From positions 124,001 through 188,000 of the forward strand of contig NZ_JAGGPN010000007.1 in assembly GCF_018613795.1 (NCBI RefSeq): 64,000 nucleotides of DNA. Direction: 5' to 3'. This DNA comes from Arthrobacter sp. ISL-65. GTDB taxonomy: Bacteria > Actinomycetota > Actinomycetes > Actinomycetales > Micrococcaceae. The translations under genes were made by a program, and so were the position numbers. The notes under the pieces were generated by a model. The model was not told the origin of the DNA, did no database searches, and was given only the letters and a program-made list of their open reading frames with translations. Shown one piece after another: positions 39,950-48,331 of the stretch (position 1 is its first letter; each line of letters starts with the position of its first letter).

Positions 39950-41373
39950 GCAACTCTGAGGACCCCGGAGTTTTTGTACAGATATCGCGCCCTGAAGGCC
40001 CATTAGAGGACCATATCTGTACAAAAACTCCAGAGGAGGGGTTGAAGAATTCAGAGGAGGGGCCGAAGAAGCGGCGCCGCCTGCATCCGGCATGGGCCGT
40101 GGCGGCGGTGGCGTTCCTGGCGCTCGTCGGGGCCGCCGGCTTCCGGGCCGCGCCCGGTGTGCTCATGGTGCCGCTGCAGCAGGAGTTCGGCTGGTCCACC
40201 ACGGTGTTATCGGCTGCGGTGAGCATCAACCTGGTGCTCTTCGGCCTCACGGCCCCCTTCGCCGCGGCCCTCATGGAACGGTTCGGCGTCCGGGCCGTCA
40301 CCGCCGTCGCGCTCGGGATGATCGGCGCCGGAAGTGCCCTGACCGTGCTGGTGACCCAGTCCTGGCAGATCCTCCTCACCTGGGGCCTGCTGATCGGCCT
40401 GGGCACCGGTTCCATGGCGCTGGTGTTCGCGGCGACCATCGCCAACACCTGGTTCAGCAAAAGCCGGGGCCTGGTGATCGGCATCCTGACCGCCGGCAGC
40501 GCCGCCGGGCAGCTGGTCTTCCTGCCGTTCATCGCGATGCTCGCCCAGGACCCGGGCTGGCGCCAGGCCTCGCTGCTCATCGCCGCCGGGGCTCTGGCCG
40601 TGGTTCCGCTGGTGCTGAAGTTCCTGAAAAACTCACCGGCCGACGTCGGGGCGTTGCCTTACGGGGCAGAGGAACCGTCCGGCGCCCCTTCAGTTGCGGC
40701 CGCTGCCCCGGAGGCTGCGGAACCCCGCCGCAACGCAGCCGTCCGGGCACTGCTGGTGCTGCGGAGCGCCAGCAGGAACCGCACGTTCTGGGCGCTCGCT
40801 GCCGGGTTCGCCATCTGTGGGGCCACGACGAACGGGCTGATCGGCACGCACTTCATCCCGTCCGCCCATGACCATGGCATGCCGGAGACGACGGCGGCCG
40901 GCCTGCTCGCCGTCGTCGGGATCTTCGACATCCTGGGCACCATAGCCTCCGGCTGGCTGACTGACCGGTTCAACCCGCGGATCCTGCTGGCCGTGTACTA
41001 CCAGTTCCGGGGAATCGGGCTCCTGGTGCTCCCGCTGCTGCTGGGCTCCTCGGTCCAGCCCAGCATGATCGTGTTCGTTGTGATCTACGGCCTGGACTGG
41101 GTGGCCACGGTTCCGCCGACTGCCGCGATCTGCCGCCAGGTGTTCGGCGCGGACGGGAGCGTGGTGTTCGGCTGGGTGTTCGCGGCGCACCAGCTGGGTG
41201 CCGCCGCGGCGGCCCTGGCCGCCGGAGCCATCCGGGACGCCACCGGCCAGTACACCTACGCGTGGTTCGGCGCCGCCGCGATGTGCACCATCGCCGCAGT
41301 CATTAGCGCCACCATCCGCAAAGACGCCGGGCGACGGAAGCCCGCAGCGGTGGCCACGGCTTCAGTAGACTAA
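39946..41373 (+). CDS. MFS transporter with palindrome-encoded N-terminal segment
   Basis: A 475-aa major facilitator with twelve helices: WAVAAVAFLALVGAAGFRAA is helix 1, then FGWSTTVLSAAVSINLVLFG, and NTWFSKSRGLVIGILTAGSA, typical of the oxalate/formate-antiporter-like or monocarboxylate group. GTIASGWLTDRFNPRILL is the loop 8-9 motif. The first 45 residues are unusual: residues about 8-29 (GVFVQISRPEGPLEDHICTK) are encoded by a 65-bp perfect-arm palindrome, and an in-frame repeat EEG(L/P)K follows. The start ATG 39946 overlaps the HxlR stop. A TTG at 40042 right after AGAGGAGGGG could be an alternative start but is too close to that site. The substrate is unknown. Confidence 0.88.
   Translation: MSNSEDPGVFVQISRPEGPLEDHICTKTPEEGLKNSEEGPKKRRRLHPAWAVAAVAFLALVGAAGFRAAPGVLMVPLQQEFGWSTTVLSAAVSINLVLFGLTAPFAAALMERFGVRAVTAVALGMIGAGSALTVLVTQSWQILLTWGLLIGLGTGSMALVFAATIANTWFSKSRGLVIGILTAGSAAGQLVFLPFIAMLAQDPGWRQASLLIAAGALAVVPLVLKFLKNSPADVGALPYGAEEPSGAPSVAAAAPEAAEPRRNAAVRALLVLRSASRNRTFWALAAGFAICGATTNGLIGTHFIPSAHDHGMPETTAAGLLAVVGIFDILGTIASGWLTDRFNPRILLAVYYQFRGIGLLVLPLLLGSSVQPSMIVFVVIYGLDWVATVPPTAAICRQVFGADGSVVFGWVFAAHQLGAAAAALAAGAIRDATGQYTYAWFGAAAMCTIAAVISATIRKDAGRRKPAAVATASVD
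39967..40031. repeat. perfect palindromic element inside the MFS coding region
   Basis: GGAGTTTTTGTACAGATAT (39967-39985) and ATATCTGTACAAAAACTCC (40013-40031) are perfect complements of 19 bases, separated by 27 bases. The arms are far more AT-rich than the surrounding DNA. Both strands are free of stops across the element. It may be a mobile palindromic (REP/MITE-like) element or a large operator or hairpin. Confidence 0.9.
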
Positions 41374-41465
41374 GCGGGGCGCCAGTGGCGGCGCCGGCTC
41401 TTGCGGCCGAACGCGCTACGCGTCCCGGAGGCGCATACTGCCGGACTACAGCTGGGGGACACTGA

Positions 41466-42836
41466 ATGGCACTGCTTACTGCCCGAACGAAGAACGACAG
41501 GCCCGCCGGACTCCCCGCACAGGGTTTCAATCAGACCACTGCACTGCAGCTGCGCCGGCGCTGGCCCGCACTGGCCGCCGTCGAACTGGTGGTCCTTCTT
41601 GCCGTGCTCGCCGCGGCCTTCTTTGTGACCTCCAGGCTGGACGTTTGGGGCGAGAAGGGCCTGGACTTCAGCGTCTACTGGTACAGCGGCAAGATCCTCA
41701 GCGAGGCCGGCCTGGCGCCCTCGGGCCTCTACCTGCCCACGGTCAATTGGGCCGGCGGCCCGGAACTGCCCTTCACCTATCCGCCGTTCGCGGCGCTGCT
41801 CTTCAGCCTGCTCGCAAAACTGCCGCAGGCCACGGCGCTGTTGCTGTTCAACGCCGCCGGCGTGGCGGTGGCGGTGTGGGTGGCGGCGCTCGGCGTCCGC
41901 TACTGGAACAGCAAGCCCAGCTGGCGCAGCACCTTTTCCTCGCCGACCGTCCGGTCCGCACTCAACCGGCTCGGCGCGGTGGTGCTGTTCCTGGCCGTCC
42001 TGAATCTGGGGCCGTGGCGCGAAACCCTCGCCTTTGGCCAGATCAACATCCTGCTGCTGGGGCTGATGACAGCGGACCTGTTGGCCCGCAGCCCGCGCTG
42101 GCGGAACGGTGTCCCCGGCAGCGGCTTCCTGGTGGGCGTGGCGGCCGGGATCAAGCTGACGCCCCTGGTCTTCGGCCTGTATTTCCTGGTGCGCAAGGAC
42201 TGGCGCGGACTGCTGAACATGTGTGCCGGCTTCGCGTTCACCGTGCTGCTGGGCTGGCTCCTCCGCCCGGCCGAATCCATCAGCTTCTGGCTGGAAATTC
42301 TTCCCGACACGTCCCGGATCGGCGGCGCCGGCTACGTGGACAACCTCTCCATCAAGGGTGCGCTGCTCCACTTCGGGGTTCCGGCGGAAGCCGTCCACGT
42401 GCCCTGGATGCTCCTGAGCCTACTCGTTGTGGGTCTGGGCGCCGCCCTCATCAAGGTGGCCAGCAGCCAGGGCGCCAGGGTGGTGGCGATTTCGGCCACG
42501 GCGCTCACCATGCTCCTGATCAGCCCCGTCTCGTGGTCGCACCACTGGGTCTGGATGGCCGCGGTGCTTCCGGCGTTCGCCTGGACGCTGCGCCAAACTC
42601 CCCAGCGGTACCGGCTGCAGCGCGGGGTGATGGGCGCCGTCCTGGGCGTGTCCACAGTGGTGTTCCTGTTCTCGCCGAAGACCATCGGCACGGCCCTCGG
42701 CGCCGAGAACCTTGACCTCCAGACGCCGGTCCTGTGGATCATGGCATCCAGCGCCGGAGTTTTCTGCGCGCTGGCCATCATGGTGTGCTGGCTCGTGGTC
42801 CTTCGGCGAGACGCCGTGGCGGAGCTGCCGGAATGA
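41466..42836 (+). CDS. GT87-family (DUF2029) membrane glycosyltransferase, copy 2
   Basis: A 456-aa paralogue of the protein at 37956-39278, with the same blocks: GLDFSVYWYSGKILSEAGLA with the presumed catalytic Asp, PFTYPPFAALLFSLLAK, FGQINILLLGLMTADLLARS, GVAAGIKLTPLVFGLYFLVR and SPVSWSHHWVWMAAVLP. About ten membrane helices are visible. The N-terminal tail (1-35) is cytoplasmic and differs from copy 1. The start ATG 41466 begins MALLTARTKND. The SDR gene overlaps its stop (ATGA). It probably transfers a sugar from a polyprenyl-phosphate donor to an envelope glycan; the two copies may act at successive steps. Confidence 0.88.
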   Translation: MALLTARTKNDRPAGLPAQGFNQTTALQLRRRWPALAAVELVVLLAVLAAAFFVTSRLDVWGEKGLDFSVYWYSGKILSEAGLAPSGLYLPTVNWAGGPELPFTYPPFAALLFSLLAKLPQATALLLFNAAGVAVAVWVAALGVRYWNSKPSWRSTFSSPTVRSALNRLGAVVLFLAVLNLGPWRETLAFGQINILLLGLMTADLLARSPRWRNGVPGSGFLVGVAAGIKLTPLVFGLYFLVRKDWRGLLNMCAGFAFTVLLGWLLRPAESISFWLEILPDTSRIGGAGYVDNLSIKGALLHFGVPAEAVHVPWMLLSLLVVGLGAALIKVASSQGARVVAISATALTMLLISPVSWSHHWVWMAAVLPAFAWTLRQTPQRYRLQRGVMGAVLGVSTVVFLFSPKTIGTALGAENLDLQTPVLWIMASSAGVFCALAIMVCWLVVLRRDAVAELPE

Positions 42837-43576
42837 GCACCGCACTGGTGACCGGCGTCGGACGGCTCGCCGGAATCGGCGCGGGAATCGCCCGCCAGCT
42901 TGCCGCCGACGGCTGGGACCTGGTGCTGACCTACTGGCAGGACTACGACGCCCGCATGCCCTGGGGAATCCAGCCGGACGACGTCGGCCGGCTCACCGTC
43001 GAGCTGGAGGCCATCGGATCCAAGGTGGTGGCCCTGCCCGCCAACTTTCAGGATCCGGGCGCCGTCGACCGGCTGATGGCGGAGGTGGCCGCGCAGGCAG
43101 GGACCCTCCACGGAATGGTCCTCAGCCACGCCGAGTCCGTCGACTCGGGCATCCTGGACACCACCCTCGAAAGCTTCGAGCGGCACTTCGCCGTGAACAC
43201 CCGGGCCAGCTGGCAGCTGGTCCGCGCCTTCGCGCAGCAGGCACCGGACGACGGCGGCGCGATCGTCGCGCTGACCAGCGACCACACAGCGTTCAACCTG
43301 CCGTACGGTGCGTCAAAGGGGGCGCTGGACCGGATCGTGATCGCGGCGGCGCGTGAACTTGGACCGTTGGGCATCAGCGCCAATGTGCTCAACCCCGGGC
43401 CCGTGGACACCGGCTGGATGAACGGCCAGATCCGCGAAGAGCTGGCCCGGCGCCAGCCCGGCGGCAGGCTGGGCACCCCTGCCGACGTGGCGGGGACCGT
43501 GGCGTTCCTGCTGTCCCCGGCGGGCCGCTGGGTTTCCGGGCAGCTCATTAAGGCCGATGGCGGGTTCTCGGCCTGA
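42833..43576 (+). CDS. SDR-family oxidoreductase
   Basis: A 247-aa short-chain dehydrogenase/reductase. The N-terminal nucleotide site is TGVGRLAGIGAGIARQLA, close to TGxxxGxG with an insertion. The active site has Ser in VALTSDHTAFN and the Tyr/Lys pair in LPYGASKGALDR. NPGPVDTGWMN is the PG motif, and GRWVSGQLIKADGGFSA the classical C-terminus. The start ATG 42833 overlaps the stop of the glycosyltransferase. The insertion in the dinucleotide loop resembles Rv-type and FabL-like SDRs. The substrate is unknown; an earlier frame extension into the glycosyltransferase gene is not used. Confidence 0.88.
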   Translation: MSTALVTGVGRLAGIGAGIARQLAADGWDLVLTYWQDYDARMPWGIQPDDVGRLTVELEAIGSKVVALPANFQDPGAVDRLMAEVAAQAGTLHGMVLSHAESVDSGILDTTLESFERHFAVNTRASWQLVRAFAQQAPDDGGAIVALTSDHTAFNLPYGASKGALDRIVIAAARELGPLGISANVLNPGPVDTGWMNGQIREELARRQPGGRLGTPADVAGTVAFLLSPAGRWVSGQLIKADGGFSA

Positions 43577-43621
43577 CGCTTTCGGGTCGCCTTACCGGCG
43601 GGCGCGACCGTGCGGTCCGCG

Positions 43622-44149
43622 TCAGTGGTCCGGCCGCCAAGGGGTCAGCCGCGGCAGCCAGCGCGGAACGTTCTTTCGGTACTCCAAGTACTCCGCCCCG
43701 AATTTGCGCACCAGCGTGGGCTCCTCGTAGAACACGACGAAAGCCGCCACGGGGACTGCCCCCAGCGCGGCGTAGCCGAACAGTATCGGCTGGCCCAGCA
43801 GCAGGCTCTGGCCAACCACGGCGGCCGCAATGGACACATACATGGGGTTCCGGACGTAGCGGTACAGCCCGCTGACCACGAGGTGCTTCGGCGGTGCGAA
43901 GGGTGCCGGCGTTCCCACGCCTTCCAGAGCAAACCGGACAAAGGAGTTTGCAATAACGGACCCGCCAGCCGCCACGAGGAGGCCGCCGGCCACCTGGGCC
44001 ACGGCGCCGCCGGGTACCGGCTGCTGGATTTCCCAGCGCGTCAGCAGCCATGGAACCAGGCCCGCGACCGTCGCCGGGGCCAGGGCGAACACCGCGGTGC
44101 CAACGGCCGCCCGTTTCCGTTCACGACTCGTGTCTGCCGGGTGTGTCAT
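43622..44149 (-). CDS. isoprenylcysteine carboxyl methyltransferase-like (PEMT/ICMT fold) membrane protein
   Basis: A 175-aa membrane protein with four or five hydrophobic segments. The C-terminal SAM-binding signature is GLYRYVRNPMYVSIAAAVVG and EEPTLVRKFGAEYLEYRKNV, which are the RxxRNPxY and EExxL...Y..Y..V patterns of the ICMT/NnrU/phospholipid methyltransferase group. It probably methylates a lipid or isoprenoid at the membrane; the substrate cannot be named. I chose ATG 44149 (MTHPADTSRERKRAAV), with AGGGAAC before it; the open frame upstream runs through the repeat region and is not gene-like. It is convergent with the SDR gene. Confidence 0.82.
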   Translation of the reverse strand: MTHPADTSRERKRAAVGTAVFALAPATVAGLVPWLLTRWEIQQPVPGGAVAQVAGGLLVAAGGSVIANSFVRFALEGVGTPAPFAPPKHLVVSGLYRYVRNPMYVSIAAAVVGQSLLLGQPILFGYAALGAVPVAAFVVFYEEPTLVRKFGAEYLEYRKNVPRWLPRLTPWRPDH

Positions 44150-44198
44150 GTTCCCTACTCTGGACCGCGGTTTGGGCGGCGGCAAGGGGGCGGCCGCC

Positions 44199-44289
44199 GC
44201 TGGTTGAGCTTGGGCACCCCCGCTGGTTGAGCTTGTCACAACCGGGTTTCGGCGCTCGACCAGCCGGGTTTCGACAAGCTCAACCAACG
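44199..44289. repeat. cluster of GCTGGTTGAGCTTG repeats forming an inverted pair
   Basis: GCTGGTTGAGCTTG occurs at 44199 and 44222; its complement (CAAGCTCAACCA) lies near 44275-44287, so 44222-44288 is an inverted repeat with 16-bp arms (one mismatch) and a 35-base interior holding CGGGTTTCGGCGCTCGACCA. A related copy lies at 5668-5691. The cluster fills the gap between two minus-strand genes. Confidence 0.75.
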
Positions 44290-44312
44290 TCACAACAGTC
44301 TCAACCAGTCTC

Positions 44313-45533
44313 TCAGCGGAACGCCGGGAGCCCCGTGATGTGCTGGCCCAGAATGAGCGTGTGCACCTCGTCGGTGCCTTCATAGGTGCGCACCGACTCG
44401 AGGTTGGCGGCGTGCCGAAGGGGCGAATAGTCGAGCGTGATGCCGTTGCCGCCAAGGATGGTCCGGGCCTCCCGCGCCACCTTGATGGCCTCGCGGACGT
44501 TGTTCAGCTTGGCCAGCGAGATCTGTTCGGGGCGGAGGCGCCCGGAGTCCTTGAGCCGGCCCAGGTGCAGGGCGAGCATGGTGCCCTTCTGGACCTCGAG
44601 CAGCATGTTCACGAGCTTCTCCTGCGTCAGCTGGTACCCGGCCAGCGGCTTGCCGAACTGCAGGCGCTCCATCGAATACCGCAGCGCCGCCTCATAGGAG
44701 TCCCGGGCTGCGCCCATGGCACCCCATGCGATGCCGTACCGGGCCTCGTTGAGGCAGCTGAACGGGCCGCTCAGTCCCCGGGCACCCGGCAGCAGCGCCT
44801 CCGGACCCAACCGGACGCCGTCGAACGTCACGTCGCACTGGATCGAGGCGCGCATGGACAGTTTCCGCCCGATTGGCGTGGCGGTGACGCCCGCCGTGCC
44901 AGCGGGTACGAGGAAACCGCGGACGCCGTCGTCGGTCTTCGCCCAGACCACCAGTACGTCGGCCACGGAGGCGAGCCCGATCCACCGCTTGGCGCCGTCC
45001 AGGACCCAGCCGGCGTCCTCGCCAGTCCCGTCCCGCCGAGCCGTGGTGGTCATCGACGACGGGTCCGAGCCCGCCGTCGGCTCGGTCAGCGCGAAGCAGC
45101 CGATCACCTCGCCGGCGGCCATGCGGGGGAGCCACTCCTGTTTCTGGTCCTCGGATCCCCATTTGTGGATGGCGGTCATCGCCAGCGAACCCTGCACGGA
45201 GACGAACGTGCGGATTCCGGAATCGCCGGCCTCCAGCTCCATGGCGGCCAGGCCGTACTCGACGGCGGACCGGCCGGGGCAGCCGTAGCCCTCCAGATGC
45301 ATGCCCAGGACGCCCAGCTCGCCCAGTTGCGCGGGCAGGTGCAGGGGGAAGACACCCTGGTCGTACCAGTCCGCGATCTCCGGGCGGATCTGCTGGTCGG
45401 TGAAGTCCCTGATCCGCTGCCGGTGGGCCAGCTCATCGGGGGTCAGCAGGGAATCCAGGGCCAGGACATCCGAAGGGTCCGGGAGTCCGTACTCGGCCGT
45501 GGCTTCCGCAGGATCAAGGGCGTCGTTGCTCAT
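44313..45533 (-). CDS. acyl-CoA dehydrogenase (glutaryl-CoA dehydrogenase-like)
   Basis: A 406-aa FAD enzyme. The FAD/substrate motifs are CFALTEPTAGSDPSSM and GAKRWIGLASVADVLVVWA. RYGIAWGAMGAARDSYEAAL and LGGNGITLDYSPLRHAANLE resemble glutaryl-CoA dehydrogenases, and the catalytic Glu sits in VRTYEGTDEVHTLILGQHIT. Glutaryl-CoA dehydrogenase acts in lysine and tryptophan breakdown, giving crotonyl-CoA; assignment to that substrate is by overall resemblance. The start ATG 45533 gives MSNDALDPAEATAEYG. The next minus-strand gene ends 38 bp upstream, so co-transcription with the permease is possible. Confidence 0.9.
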   Translation of the reverse strand: MSNDALDPAEATAEYGLPDPSDVLALDSLLTPDELAHRQRIRDFTDQQIRPEIADWYDQGVFPLHLPAQLGELGVLGMHLEGYGCPGRSAVEYGLAAMELEAGDSGIRTFVSVQGSLAMTAIHKWGSEDQKQEWLPRMAAGEVIGCFALTEPTAGSDPSSMTTTARRDGTGEDAGWVLDGAKRWIGLASVADVLVVWAKTDDGVRGFLVPAGTAGVTATPIGRKLSMRASIQCDVTFDGVRLGPEALLPGARGLSGPFSCLNEARYGIAWGAMGAARDSYEAALRYSMERLQFGKPLAGYQLTQEKLVNMLLEVQKGTMLALHLGRLKDSGRLRPEQISLAKLNNVREAIKVAREARTILGGNGITLDYSPLRHAANLESVRTYEGTDEVHTLILGQHITGLPAFR

Positions 45534-45571
45534 GGCAGCATCCTACGTGCCGCTGGATCCGGTGCCGCGGT

Positions 45572-47095
45572 CTACCGGTCCGCAGGAACCCGCTTCCCGC
45601 CCACGAAGTACTCGCGGGTTGACGGCAGGAACCGGCAGACCGCGGCCAGCACCACGCCCAGGGCCAGCAGCACCACGCCGCTGACAAAGGCCCCGCCCAC
45701 GCCGAATATCTGCGTGTTCCCGTAGGCCGGATCCCACATCTGCGCCGCAGAGATAAAGAACGCCGCGGCCAGCAGCAGGGCCCCGAGCAGGGGAAGGATG
45801 CCGCGGAACCACAGGTTGCGGGCCGATGCCCGGAGAGTGTCCCGGAAGTACCAGGCGCAGGCAAAGCCGGTGAGGGCGTAGTAGAAAGCGATGAACAGGC
45901 TGATGGAGCTGATGGAATCGGACAGCAGGTTCTCGCTGAGGAAGCTCATGGCCACGTAGTACACAATCGCGGCCGCGCCCATGACCTGGGTGGAGAAGCC
46001 GGGGGTCTGGTTCCGCTTGTGGACCTCCCCGAACTTCGGCGGCAGGGCACGGTGCACACCCATGGACAGGGTGCCGCGGGCGGTGGGCAGGATGGTGGTC
46101 TGGGTGGAGGACAGCACGGATGCCAGCACTGCCACCACAATCAGCCAGCCCCACGGACCCAGCACCACGTCCTTCATCGCAAGGAACACGTCGTCCTGGT
46201 TTTCGGCGTTGGCCAGCCCGATTCCCTCTGTTCCCACGGACGCGTACATCATCACCAGCAACGCCACCGAGACGTAGATGGCCACCAGCACGAAAGCCGA
46301 GATCATCGCCCCGCGGCCCGGTGTGGTGGCAGGGTTTTCGGTTTCCTCGTTCACCGCCAGGCAGGTGTCCCAGCCCCAGTAGATGAAGAGGGCCAGCAGG
46401 ATGCCGTGGACCACTGCGCCGGGATCGGCGAACGCCCCGGCCGGGTTGAACCATTCGACGTCGAACGGCTGGCCCGCCGGCGCCTCGCCGGTCAGGCCGG
46501 CGATGCGAAGGATTATGGCCACGGCAAAGATGCCCAGCGAGATGTACTGCACGTACGTCAGGGTGCGCTGGACGTGCTCACCCAGCCGGATCCCGCGGTA
46601 GTTGACCATGGTCATGAAGACTATGAATACGACGCCGGTGGCCGTCACCACTGCCTTGTTTCCCGCCAGGGACCCGTCGCCTATGAGCAGCCAAAGGTAC
46701 TGGCCCGCCACCTGGGCCAGGTTGGCCAGGACCACGACGCCGGCCAGGGCCACGCCCCAGCCGCCCAGCCACCCGGCCCAGGGGCCGAAAGCGCGGCGGG
46801 CCCAGATGAACGTGGTGCCGCAGTCCGGCATGGCGCTGTTGAGCTCGCGGAAGGCGTAGGCGATGAACAGGACGGGAATGAAGCCCAGGACCAGGATCAG
46901 TGGCGTGTAGTTGCCGTTGACGGCCACGATCAGCCCCAGCGTCGCGGCCAGCGAGTACACCGGTGCGGTGGAGGCGAGCCCCAGCATCACCGAGTCGCCG
47001 AGGTCCAGGATCCCGGCGCGGAGCCCCTTGCCGGGGACGGCACCGCCGGGCTGGCCCCCGGCGCCGCCGGCCGCCGTCGTCGTTCGGGTTCTCAT
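45572..47095 (-). CDS. APC-family amino acid/polyamine permease
   Basis: A 507-aa membrane protein with about twelve helices after a Gly/Ala-rich N-terminal tail. DLGDSVMLGLASTAPVYSLA is helix 1, AMPDCGTTFIWARRAFGPWA follows helix 2, and FIYWGWDTCLAVNEETENPA is the conserved helix-6 region. The C-terminus ends REYFVGGKRVPADR. It is the third gene of an operon after a YgiB-like and a glutathionylspermidine-synthase-like gene, 13 bp from the latter. Import of an amino acid or polyamine that feeds the ATP-grasp ligase is an attractive but unproven idea. The start is ATG 47095 (MRTRTTTAAGG). Confidence 0.9.
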   Translation of the reverse strand: MRTRTTTAAGGAGGQPGGAVPGKGLRAGILDLGDSVMLGLASTAPVYSLAATLGLIVAVNGNYTPLILVLGFIPVLFIAYAFRELNSAMPDCGTTFIWARRAFGPWAGWLGGWGVALAGVVVLANLAQVAGQYLWLLIGDGSLAGNKAVVTATGVVFIVFMTMVNYRGIRLGEHVQRTLTYVQYISLGIFAVAIILRIAGLTGEAPAGQPFDVEWFNPAGAFADPGAVVHGILLALFIYWGWDTCLAVNEETENPATTPGRGAMISAFVLVAIYVSVALLVMMYASVGTEGIGLANAENQDDVFLAMKDVVLGPWGWLIVVAVLASVLSSTQTTILPTARGTLSMGVHRALPPKFGEVHKRNQTPGFSTQVMGAAAIVYYVAMSFLSENLLSDSISSISLFIAFYYALTGFACAWYFRDTLRASARNLWFRGILPLLGALLLAAAFFISAAQMWDPAYGNTQIFGVGGAFVSGVVLLALGVVLAAVCRFLPSTREYFVGGKRVPADR

Positions 47096-47108
47096 TCGGC
47101 ACCTGTTC

Positions 47109-48329
47109 TCATAGCGTAATACCTGCCTTGTTCGCGTTGGCCTGTGCCGCCTGGACGCTCAGCGGCGCAGGCGCGTCAAGGGTGTTCGGGACGAAGCGGC
47201 AGAAATAATCGGTGACCGGCCCGTCGGACTCGCGGATGCCGCAACCCACCGATTCGCCGTCCACCACCCACAGGCCCAGGACCGGGTGGTTGCCGTCGAA
47301 GTCTGGGAGGGAGTGGTACTGCTGGTAGCACCAGCCTTCGCGGCCGTATCCGCCCGGCTTCTCTAAGCTGATGCCTTCCGCATGGATCCGGATGTTGTCG
47401 CCTTCGCGGCCGTGGAGCGGCTTGGCCACCCATTCCCGCAGCGGGCCCGGGTCATTGAGGTAGGCGGGCAGCAGATTCGGGTGGTCCGGGTAGAGGTGCC
47501 AGAGGGCGGCCAGGAGGGCCTTGTTGGACAGCAGCATTTTCCAGGCCGGTTCCACCCAGCGGGGATTGTGCGAGCGCTGCAGCAGGCGGTGGCCGAAGGG
47601 CTCCTTCATCATCAGCTCCCACGGGTAGAGCTTGAAGATGGTGCTGATCATGAAGTTGTCCATGTCCACGAAGCGCTTCAGGTTCGGGTCCCAGCCGATG
47701 TCCGACATGTTGATGCCGATGGTGGTCCACCCGGCCTGGCCGGCGACGTCCCGCATGTAGGCGGCCGTCATCCAGTCCTCGCCAGATTCCTCGGCCTCGG
47801 AGTGGGCCACGTGCAGCGTGCTCATCCCCGTGCGGTACTGCAGCTTCTTCCACTGCCGGATCAGTGCCTCGTGGATCCCGTTCCACTGGTCCTTCTCCGG
47901 GAAAACGTCCTGCAGCCAGAACCACTGGGCCACGGCCGCCTCGATGAGGCCGGTGGGAGTGTCCGCGTTGTACTCGAGCATCTTGGCGGCGCCGCCCTGG
48001 CCGTCGTAGATGAAATCGAAGCGGCCGTAGATGTCCACGTCCCCGGCCTGCAGCGACTCGGCGGCCAGTTCCAGTGCCTGCGGACCGATGCCGATCAGGC
48101 CCATGGCGCCCGTGGCCAGGAACTTCGCAGCTTCCAGGCACATCCTGTGCATGTCCTCGGCTGTGACCTCGAGCGCCTCCACCTCGTCCATGGTGAACTC
48201 GTAGTAGGCGGCCTCGTTCCAGTACTCGATCTTCTTGCCGCCGGGCAGGGTGGTGGTGGAAAACACCAGGCCCTGCTCTTCAATCTTTTGCTTCCAGTCC
48301 GGCCGGGGCTCCGAAAGTAACCGCTTCAC
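47109..48329 (-). CDS. glutathionylspermidine synthase-family ATP-grasp protein (YgiC/YjfC-like)
   Basis: A 406-aa protein of the glutathionylspermidine synthase C-terminal family. EYWNEAAYYEFTMDEVEALE opens the domain. GRFDFIYDGQGGAAKMLEYN holds the metal-binding Glu/Asn, VDMDNFMISTIFKLYPWELM is conserved, and KPLHGREGDNIRIHAEGISL is the ATP-grasp Lys region. True GspS needs an N-terminal amidase and glutathione; this protein lacks the amidase, as do YgiC and YjfC of E. coli, and actinobacteria mainly use mycothiol. It probably ligates some carboxylate to an amine. It follows the YgiB-like gene by 2 bp, so the two are translationally coupled. Confidence 0.9.
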   Translation of the reverse strand: MKRLLSEPRPDWKQKIEEQGLVFSTTTLPGGKKIEYWNEAAYYEFTMDEVEALEVTAEDMHRMCLEAAKFLATGAMGLIGIGPQALELAAESLQAGDVDIYGRFDFIYDGQGGAAKMLEYNADTPTGLIEAAVAQWFWLQDVFPEKDQWNGIHEALIRQWKKLQYRTGMSTLHVAHSEAEESGEDWMTAAYMRDVAGQAGWTTIGINMSDIGWDPNLKRFVDMDNFMISTIFKLYPWELMMKEPFGHRLLQRSHNPRWVEPAWKMLLSNKALLAALWHLYPDHPNLLPAYLNDPGPLREWVAKPLHGREGDNIRIHAEGISLEKPGGYGREGWCYQQYHSLPDFDGNHPVLGLWVVDGESVGCGIRESDGPVTDYFCRFVPNTLDAPAPLSVQAAQANANKAGITL

Positions 48330-48331
48330 GC

